From Trichostrongylus colubriformis (lineage: Eukaryota > Nematoda > Chromadorea > Rhabditida > Trichostrongylidae), in the NCBI GenBank assembly GCA_963978905.1, contig OZ022259.1:55198727-55262726 (forward strand): 64,000 nt of DNA. The letters run 5' to 3'. Positions 55,919 to 64,000 of the stretch are shown piece by piece. How positions within the stretch are numbered: position 1 is the first letter of the stretch; each line of letters begins with the position of its first letter. The notes under the pieces are model-generated. The model made no database searches. It was not told the origin of the DNA and saw nothing but the letters and a program-made list of their open reading frames with translations. The position numbers and the translations under genes are program-made.

Positions 55919-56544
55919 CTAAAGGCACAATTCACGATAATTTTCGTGCATTGTCTCATTCCATAAGGACTCTGGAGGTGCTGAAGAACAAATAAGTGAA
56001 GAAAAAGCCAAATAATCCTTTCAAAAGCCATGGTAATCAGGTGCCCCTGACCTTTGGCTTCGACGAGCCTTCAGACCAGAGGCAAACATTTCGACAAGTT
56101 TTTGCGTGATAACATCATCCGATAAGATTGCTGTTCCTATGGAAATTCTCCCTATCTTTTCTTATCGCAGTCGATATCATGCCTCTTATACACGTATATG
56201 CCACCGCTTGCCTGCTGGCAAATCGTAAGATGGGTGTGGGTAATCTTGAGACGGTGGCCGTCATCTCATTTACGGGTTCTTCGCGCGTTTAGCACTCACC
56301 CTCGCGTCGCGGTGATTGCACACATGTTGCTCCTGTGGAGGCGGCTATCTACTCGCGGATGGAATCAAGATAATCATATTATCGTGAACTGTGTCTTTAA
56401 GCAGGGGAAACACCATCCTTGGTCTTACTCTCAACATACTAACCTACTACGTATAGCACATCACTGACTGAGTGATAACTGAGGGCGCAGTGCTATCTTA
56501 TCAGTATCGGTAGAGTGAGAAATCGATATAGGAATTATGAGAAT
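55919..56544. other. No gene recognised
   Basis: Short open frames only, inside the extra block of the right arm. No terminal repeats or splice chain seen. Confidence 0.35.
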
Positions 56545-57480
56545 AGAAGGCGTGGTAGTTGACTTTTGAAGGCTAAAACTCTGAGTAGACATGCATTTAT
56601 AAGTTCTAGAAAAAGAAACAGTTCTTGCGAATGCTGAGAAATACCAACCTGCCTATAACACCTCACTTTCTAATAGTAACCGAGGGCAAACAGCTACCTA
56701 GTGAGTGTAAAACTGATATTGGAATTACAGCTCTCCTAAACTCGGATTGGCGCTTCGCCGCCCCCTCATGGTGGCTCTGCGGCTTTCTAGCTTGTAACAG
56801 TAGCGACTTTCGGCTCGCCGCTAGCGCGGCGAGCCGACTTTCGCATGCGCGCTTCGCGAGCATTGCAGCAGGAATAGGCCCTGATATGGATAATATGCGG
56901 CTTGTATATATTGTAAGCAAACCTCCAACTGTCATCGGCTTTGGTTGAAACTAAGAGACACCGTACCCACCTATAACCCCTTTCCACTGAAGGCAGATCC
57001 CCCTAAAAGAATGGCAGGATTTGATCCGAAATTTGAAGCATTTATTCGTACAGAAGTAGGGAAGATGGATCGTAACGGTCAAAAAATCCGAGAAATAAGA
57101 CCCCCTTCCCACCGTTGAACCAAGTGTGTAAGGCACATTCGAAGAGGGGCAAGCCAACTTAAAAGGAGCGGCAGCAGTTGGAGGTGTCTCTTCGTGAGCT
57201 TGGAGGCGCTCCATAGTAGTTGACTTTTGAAGATTAAAATCTTCAAAAGGACCTGCGGGATCAGTTCTAGAAGAAATATGGCCTTGACTGAACGCCGAGG
57301 TGTTCCCTATACTTTAATCAGTGCCTACCCAGTCCTTACTTGCACGACCTCAACAGACCCAATCCTGACCTTCTCGATTTTTGGAATCCAAGCGAGGACT
57401 CAAACTCGAGCACCCATCAATTTCGCAAGCGCCGCCCATGGTGGACGGGGCTAGTTTTAGAACTTAGTGCTTCGCACACA
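56545..57480 (-). repeat. Uninterrupted paralogue of the RTE target region
   Basis: 57190-57300 is the reverse complement of 3400-3457 joined directly to 6639-6660, without the retrotransposon, and shows a single GGCGCTCCATAGTAG. 56545-56735 is a second, more diverged copy. 56811-56836 is a GC-rich palindrome with 11-bp arms (CGGCTCGCCGC). No coding potential. Confidence 0.75.
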
Positions 57481-59154
57481 TGGGCTGGTATTCCTTCGAC
57501 TCTACTTGTTTTATGAAAAGGAGCAGTTTGTATGCACATACAAGTGCCCTATAATGTTAGCCCGTCCCTTTTAAGAGTTCCTCTCAAAAAAGACCTTTTC
57601 CGAGCAGTGATTCATTTTGTATGGATCAGAGACAAGTTCACTTTTGCATGGATCGGAAACTTTGACGACCGTCGAAATCCGTCTTTGAAACAATCCCTCT
57701 TTTTTTCTTGGTTCGTTTAACGACGCAATTTCGTGTTTTAATTTACTACCAACGTGAAGGCCACGACATCCCCCGTCCCTTTCCGCTCACAAAAAAAATT
57801 ACGGAAGTGATCGGTGAATAAAAGGATTGAGTGGTGTAGATCAACCATTGTGTATGTCAGGTACTCGTGATGGTAGGAACATTCTTACATTCGATGCTAT
57901 AGCCATGGGGGTGACGTGGGGGAGCATCCCACAATGGACATAATTTGTACTTAGGCCCAGAAGGGTAAAGGAGTCCTTCCTTTCCTCCACTAAGGCTTAG
58001 ACAAAAATATACGCCTGAGTGTGCAGATCGACCTCAAAGATCTGCTCAGTTGTGCGACGTTCTATAAGAATTCCCCTCATTGTAGTAGCACCTTATACTC
58101 TTTATACGTACAAAGTCCCATGAGCTATCGTGAGCTGGCGTCACTTCACTCAACCGGCGGAGTGGCAAAAATGGCACATTCGAGATAGAGTAATGGCAAG
58201 ATGCTCAAATTTACAAGTTTTGTAAGATGTCATCTAATGAAACATGAGCAGCTTTCCTATCTACCATGACTGTCGAGTGACAGTGCGGGAGGCAGTGGTG
58301 CCTCCACTCTCAACACTACTGAGCAACCGAGAACACACTCGAAAATGATGAGCGATTATTTGTCACTCGCGCGTAGTTTTCCTATTGATAAGGGCAAACC
58401 GTCTGTTTTGAGACCAAGACAGCAAAAATGATCATCCAGGATATTCAGAGAGATGAAATTTGCTGATTACGAAAGAGAGCCAGAAGTTTAATAAGAAGAG
58501 AGTGTGTGCCGTAACTTGTAGCGGAAAGTGTGCTCCGTCTTCCCGATAAAGCCTAGCTCAACCACATGATTCCCGTTGGTCAATGTCCTCGAACAAGTGG
58601 CCGTACCGCACGCGGCACCCGACTACCACATATCACAGATCTACACAACTTCATCTGATATGTGGCCTTGTAACTGTGATGGACCCGTTGAAAAAAGTGT
58701 CCACGGTAGAAGTCAGCGGGGAGGATAAGTTTTCTTTTCCGCTGGCGATCTGCCGTTTTATTCGATCTTTCGTCATATTGCACGAGTTAGCAGCTCTATT
58801 TTTATTTTCAACGGGCAACTGAATTACGCTCGTGGTGCCTTTGAATCATAAAGGAAACGCATTTGGTCGTGGTTAGGCTTGGATAAACTCAACGTTCAGG
58901 TTAGTTGCCATCTTAGTTGACGAATCCTTGCAGCGTGATTGAACCTATTTCATGCTACGTATTAATAATCGATGTCTACGAAGTTACTTCGCTATAAACT
59001 TCGCTTGGCGCCAGCGCTTCTATTCCATTTCCTGCTTTTGTGCTATTCGTGAATTTTTTGCTCCTTTTATTGCTAATATTGCTGTGCATACTTTTCATTT
59101 TGTCCATATGCGCACTGCTCATTTTGAAAGAGACAACCATTCTTTTTCGTCACG
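57481..59154. other. No gene recognised
   Basis: Several short open frames, including hydrophobic ones near 58950-59240, but no domain, splice chain or inverted ends that I can support. Confidence 0.35.
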
Positions 59155-59515
59155 TGAGGCCATCATTCTCACTGTATGGCGCCGTTTCCTTTTTACTCCT
59201 TTCCTATATACTTTTCGTTATTTTTCTCATTGAGGTCATCTAACATAGTTGTGTGGTTCAGACGTTCATATCGATCATTTGTACGGTCGAAGGGGCTACT
59301 TTGTATTTTTTTTTATTTAGCCCTGAGACCTTTATACCACTTTTCGTATTATTGCAGCTTTCGATAACGGGTCGTGTATTGTACTCCAGACTGTGTATTG
59401 TAATAGAATTACTATGTTGCACTAAATACACCTAATACGGCGACAATCACATTTCTTGTCACAATAGCGATTGAGTTTGACAGCTCCCATAAGGCTTCCC
59501 CCACCTAGACTCAGA
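59155..59515 (+). repeat. Dispersed repeat R3, copy 1
   Basis: Matches 60425-61060 in direct orientation, with shared TTTCCTTTTTACTCCTTTCC, TATACCACTTTTCGTATT and CACCTAATACGGCGACAA blocks. This copy lacks the small element inserted in copy 2. Confidence 0.7.
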
Positions 59516-60424
59516 AAAAAAAATCCCTCATACCCTTCCCAATGTATGAGAACTTCTATTTTTGTAGAACAGTGAAGCTGTCACATTGGTAATTTGTGCA
59601 GTGGTGAGATATTCTGGTGTAATACTGTAATGCGTTGCGAGCCGCATCTACCTTCTTGCCTTGGTATTAAGCACCCTTCCAGCTTGTGAAATTGCCCACC
59701 CGAACTGCTCTCAAAAGCTGAAATCTGGAAAATCAGAGGAAAACTCATAGCCTTAGGAAAATAAGCATGTACATCAGGGATGGTCAGGGGTCGGTTTGGA
59801 AGGCGCCAAAAATTCGACTTATACTCGCAGATGCTAGCACTTCGAAAATTCGGTCATTTTCATGTGATCTCGTAGGTTAGGTCAAATACCGCGATCGAAT
59901 CGTTCGAACAACGTGCCATCAGCAGCCCAGAACGGACCTCTCCGCTTTGTGTTATCGATCTCTGCCTTCCAGACTTTCCCGATACGTTCTTCAGTTATTC
60001 CTTATGTGCCTTTCCAAGAACGATATGAACCTGTGTGCATTATGTGATTCTGTAACTTTGTTTTATTCCTACGATATTTGTTTTCCTTCACTCTGACACT
60101 TAGCACGGTGCTAGCTGCGAAACCCCTACCCCGTAGCCCCCGCCCTCCCCCTATGAGTAAGACTCAGTAAAAATATGCACTTGAGCATACAAAGTTGGAA
60201 GTTCCGGTTGAGTTTCGGGAGAGGAACCATGGTGCGATAATGAGTAGCCCAACCGCCAACCATCAACTTTGGCACTCCTTGCCCTTACGGAAGCGGATCT
60301 CAGTCACCATTTCTCTGACATGAAACCTACGTCACTCCTTTTCATGGTAACTTAGTCTGCAAAATAAGGCTTACATAATGTAGTGTGCCAGTATGTGGAT
60401 AGGGTTGGGGAGACATTTTATAAC
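59516..60424. other. No gene recognised
   Basis: Spacer between two copies of R3. No supported open frame, RNA gene or inverted repeat. Confidence 0.35.
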
Positions 60425-61060
60425 CGAGGCCATCATTTTCACTGTATAACGCCCTTTCCTTTTTACTCCTTTCCTACCCCCTTTTCGTGTTGTTCTCATT
60501 GAATCTGACAGGGTGTGCACCCTTATGCTAGGATTGCGTTCGACGACGAGCGACATGCGACGCATTGTGTGCGAGCTATGTGCTTCGCGGTGGCTGGGTC
60601 TAACGATTACGCCGTAATGCTTGGGGCATGATACGCAGTTGACTTGTAATCGGTTCGGGACCCAACAATGTGGCGCCTTTAGCTCGTCCGCATTGCTTCG
60701 CTTGCTACATGTCGCGGTGCGAAATCCTGACAAAAGGGTACACACCCCATTTGACATAGTCGTCTGGCCTAGACGTTCGTACCGATCATTATCGTATAAA
60801 TATATCTATCGTATAAATATACGAGGTCGAAGGAGCTACCTTGAGTTTTTTTTATTTGGCCGTGGAACCTCTATACCACTTTTCGTATTTCCTCGCTCTA
60901 CAGAAAGCGGCGCAATTTGAGTTGATAACGGATTGTGTATCGTAACAGAATGACCATTTACGTTGAATATACCTAATACGGCGACAACCACAATTATTTT
61001 TACAATAGCGATCGAGTTTGACAGCGCTCCTGGGGCCTTCCTCACCTAAACAGGCGAAAT
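60425..61060 (+). repeat. Dispersed repeat R3, copy 2
   Basis: As copy 1 but with a 237-bp insertion (60511-60747) and a short duplication of ATCGTATAAATAT at about 60798-60825. Confidence 0.7.
60511..60747. mobile_element. Mini Mutator-like element
   Basis: 237 bp with inverted ends GGGTGTGCACCCTTATG and GGGTGTGTACCCTTTTG and further imperfect pairing inwards. Flanks AATCTGACA (60502-60510) and CATTTGACA (60748-60756) look like a decayed 9-bp duplication, and R3 copy 1 shows the empty site (ATCTAACA). The first 11 nt match the right end of the 7187-8530 element. Confidence 0.7.
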
Positions 61061-61434
61061 CCCTCATCCGCTTTTCCATTTCTATACTCCGTCGCTCTAG
61101 GAGTCACCACACTGGGATGACGTGCAGATTTTTCGGGCTGTCGAAGGAACAGTGCTGTTTGGATTACACCGATAAAAGAGTGGGTATTCGAGTGAATGTA
61201 AACGACTACAAGTTCTTCAGCAAGTAACGGTCGATTCAGTCGGCTATCTTAACATGCGAGGAGAGCCGGAAAAGGATTGTGGGCCTGGCACAGTCGCGGA
61301 ACTTTGGTATCTATGACTAATACGTGGCACCAATAGAGTTGTGGATGAGTTAATGGGAGGCATCGATAGAGCTGTGGATAATTCAGTAAAATTATACGCT
61401 ATTATAAGGATGCTGAGATATGGGCAAAAGCTTC

Positions 61435-61507
61435 GGTGTCGGACGGGACTCGAACTTGCACTTCATGCATTCCGGGCATATGTGCTAATCCATTACACTA
61501 CCGACAC
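61435..61507 (-). tRNA. tRNA-like sequence, probably a pseudogene
   Basis: On the minus strand the acceptor stem GTGTCGG/CCGACAC pairs perfectly, the D arm has TAGTGTAATGGATTAGCAC, and the anticodon stem TATGC/GCATG closes loop CCGGAAT. The T arm has TTCGAGT in the loop but a poorly paired stem (GCAAG against CCCGT). Position 33 is C and not the near-universal U, and the anticodon would read GGA. These defects suggest a tRNA-derived pseudogene or a SINE head. Confidence 0.55.
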
Positions 61508-61571
61508 CCCTTTCACCTTAACTCAGCTTCTGAATGGTATATTTACCATAGCGTTGGTAAATATCAATATA

Positions 61572-62054
61572 AGTAGCGGTCAAAAATATATGCGGTTTGG
61601 GATTTTGACCATAACTTGGTTCGATGTTTGCGTTCTGAAGGCAACTGTTACTCAATGAAATAAAGTATCTCAGCCGAGTATGATGCAGTGTGAAGGTTGA
61701 AAAAATTATTTAACTGAAACCACTGAAAATGGTCAACTCCGTGCCTCAGTGCTGTTAGGATTTGAAATAGCGTGCAACAAAGTCCCAGCCTCATTCCGTA
61801 TTATTTTTTGCCCAACTTCCCGTCTCGATGAGTTATAAGCATCTTATGGCCAATTGAATTTTTGGAAAGTGGCTATTTTTAGAGTTTTTAGTTAAACAAA
61901 TTTTCCAATCTCAACACTACTCCCTACTTTGCTTCACTGAGTACCAGTTGCCTTCAAAAAAAAAAACAGAAAAAAATTGAATAAGAAATGTAAACTTCGA
62001 CCAAAGTTATGGTTAGAATCCATAACCGCATATACATATTTTTGACCGCTACTG
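61572..62054. mobile_element. Tc1/mariner-type MITE
   Basis: 483 bp with inverted ends (C)AGTAGCGGTCAAAAATAT, then ATGCGGTT and CCATAACTT blocks mirrored. TA flanks lie at 61570-61571 and 62055-62056. The left end has lost the initial C. Terminus CAGTAGCG is shared with the element at 55265-55777, so both may respond to related transposases. Confidence 0.75.
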
Positions 62055-63299
62055 TATAAGCAGCTAACAAAAAACATATCATTATACGCTATCTGTGCTA
62101 CATCACCCACATCGTTGAGTAACCTATATTAACATTATGTTATACGTGTGCTGCTTTTCATCAGTGCCGTGTGACGCGCGAGGTACATCGCACAGAGAGA
62201 ACTCGTGTAAAATAATTTGATCACGAGTTTGAAAGCAAAAAACTAAGGTGAAAGCTAAATGCCTGTAACACAACACGACACATGATTTAATGCGGTCAGC
62301 AAAGTCTCACATGAGCTCAACTGTTAAGACCACAGGGACGGTATCTCAGAAATGCTTCTGAGAAGGCTTCGCTAGCAGTGAAACCGTCTCAGCATCCCGC
62401 GATTTGAGCTGCGCTCTTTCCCACCAGCTGTTGTTCGAAGGTTGCTCGGCGGCAATTTAAACGAGTTGCTATTGTACTAGCTTTTCGAACTCTGTACTGT
62501 AGCGAAAAATGGGCTTTCCGGTTGTTTGCATGTTTCTATTCATGTATTGAATGTAGTGGAGTGATTCTGAAATGGATTAGGATCGTGGAATAACCGTGAA
62601 CGATTCCTTCAATGGATTCTGATCGCATTATAGCTGACCGATACTCTATGATCCATTTTCTAACACCTGTCGCCTGCGAGAAACAGGGCTAGTAAACGTG
62701 TGGGTTTTTGTGGATTTTTAGAAGAATGTCTTATATTAATTTCCAACTCCATTTACTTTTTTGCACAGACTCAAGGTTAAAGTTACCGAAATGGTCCAAT
62801 TATACAGCTTGCATAATAATACCCACTATATGTAGGAGTAAGGCTACATTCAGGAGATAGTAGCAGGGATTCAACCTGTCTGGTGTCTAGCTTCCTACTT
62901 CATTACTTATTGTTAGACTGGATGATACAGTTGATTGATAAGTTGTGTGTTACGTGTGATATGTAAGCTTCGCAGCGCTCGAAAGATTGAAAATAGATTC
63001 GTAAAGGGAATCGCACGTCCCTGCTTTGACTACGGCAAAACTTCGCATAGGTTAGTTTTGTATTGAGATCTTCCCGTTTTATTCACAACAACATTCTCTT
63101 TGTTTATTCTCTCAATTTCGACAAATCATATAAAATATGATAGAGCCTTTTTTTTCTACAAAACGGTACTATTCGCTTCCTTAATCCCTTCATTATTCGG
63201 GATTTTTGAAGCATAAAATGTAGTTCATGGGAGGTGAAAATAAGCAATTTTGGCACCTCCTGCGCTTAGCCCACCATTAACGTCAGAAAGTATGTACAT
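62055..63299. other. No gene recognised
   Basis: One end of MITE family Y' lies near 62590. Otherwise no supported feature; upstream exons of the gene at the right edge may lie here but I could not identify them. Confidence 0.35.
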
Positions 63300-63565
63300 A
63301 TATGCATCATGTACCTATACATAGCAAATCATCATCAAGCGATAAACTTTTTCACCTCTACAAAACAGTGCTACTTATTTCATGAATCACTCCTTTACTT
63401 TCAAAGATTAGAAATGGAGTGCTCACTAAGTAGAAATCTATTTTTTCCGCACTTTTCCTTCTTCGCTGATAATCGAATTTTTATAACCAAAAAAATCTGT
63501 ATCAAAAAAACCTTAATCGTAAAAACCAATTAATCGAGACGTATTATTTCCATTATATATCTCGA
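63300..63565 (+). repeat. Dispersed repeat R2, copy 2
   Basis: Direct-orientation partner of 17100-17360, with the same order of shared blocks. Confidence 0.6.
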
Positions 63566-63770
63566 CATAGGGAAGAGTACTGCCAGTTTTGTGTACTTCG
63601 ATGTGTCCAATGTGCAGATTTTTGCTTCCTGTGTACTCCATTTCCAGGCCAAAAAATATAAGCAAATGATTTAGAAAACCGGCAGTATTCTTTTGCAACC
63701 TGAAAAATCTCTATCGAATACATGTACATACGGGGGTGCCAATAAAAAAAACTAAATTTTTCCTCCTCAG

Positions 63771-63916
63771 TTCGAGAGCACACTTCATACTATCACTGAA
63801 CTCCGTGATAGCCTTCTGCACGAACAGGATCGGGAGCTTATTCTAGTGAATATGATGTGCCACCTCAACGAGGCAAAAGCGGAGATTTCGTCGCCCTCGC
63901 TCAAGACCTCACTGAG
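63771..63916 (+). CDS. Exon of an unknown gene running off the right edge
   Basis: A CCTCCTCAG acceptor opens a 146-nt exon with no stop in the chosen frame, ending in phase 2 at CTGAG|GTCCGT (an alternative donor, GTACCT, lies at about 63930). The peptide is helical and charged, with FESTLHTITELRDSLLHEQ and MMCHLNEAKAEISS, suggesting a coiled-coil or linker segment. No family recognised; neighbouring exons are outside the window or not found. Confidence 0.5.
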
Positions 63917-64000
63917 GTCCGTTCACTGTGGGTACCTAGGGGGTTTCATATATTGGGTGACGTTCTTGAAACATTCCGTTTTTTTTCGAGTTTCCAGCGC

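Larger units (their letters stand above)
50917..57480 (-). repeat. Right arm of large inverted repeat
   Basis: Reverse-complement partner of 2.1-11.2 kb, with the correspondences given at the left arm. An extra block from about 53383 to 56740 interrupts collinearity. It contains R1 sequence, the hAT-type copy 2, a TA-flanked MITE and an additional copy of the 3.25-3.45 kb sequence (56545-56735). The outer end (50917-51005) is a single arm of MITE family Y. Confidence 0.62.

Noticed and set aside
58952..59243. Hydrophobic plus-strand frames that look like membrane proteins
   Set aside because: They lie in T-rich repeat sequence partly shared with 60.4 kb, where the frame is not kept.

Overview
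The window is eukaryotic and most likely nematode. It shows short exons separated by transposon-filled introns, trinucleotide-tailed RTE retrotransposons, Tc1/mariner remnants and a secreted C-type-lectin-like/VWA protein of nematode style. The transposon mixture reminds me of strongylid (hookworm-like) genomes, but that placement is from memory and unverified. There are no bacterial-type operons; most open frames lie in repeats.

Layout. 1-2.1 kb: nothing I can call. 2.1-11.2 kb: an old repeat block whose reverse complement lies at 51.0-57.5 kb. Each arm carries different later insertions, so one arm often shows the empty site of an insertion in the other. The left arm holds a full-length RTE retrotransposon (3459-6622, 16-bp target duplication, tRNA-like 5' head), a Mutator-like element (7187-8530) and a Helitron-like element (9696-10571). 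11.2-15.5 kb: Helitron-like elements with 147-bp internal tandem repeats, one split by a hAT-type element. 16.6-29.1 kb: TIR elements, a Tc1 relic, another Helitron-like copy and an RTE relic.

31.3-50.1 kb: the one convincing host gene, plus strand. I assemble 14 exons with compatible phases, from a hydrophobic start exon to a stop followed at once by AATAAA. It encodes about 539 residues: signal sequence or anchor, a Cys-containing region that may be C-type-lectin-like, and a C-terminal von Willebrand A domain. Its introns hold a mariner, a mariner-derived fold-back, several MITEs, Helitron-like copies and a perfect 40-bp hairpin.

51.0-57.5 kb: the second arm of the inverted repeat, carrying a second, nearly identical hAT-type copy and a TA-flanked MITE. 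57.5-64 kb: duplicated repeats, a mini Mutator-like element, a tRNA-like sequence, another TA-type MITE and, at the right edge, one exon of a gene that continues outside.

The strongest leads are the tRNA-like Pol III promoter at the 5' end of the RTE element, the DINE-1/HINE-like family with 147-bp central repeats, the very recent hAT pair, and the inverted duplication that supplies empty sites for dating insertions. All alignments were made by eye.
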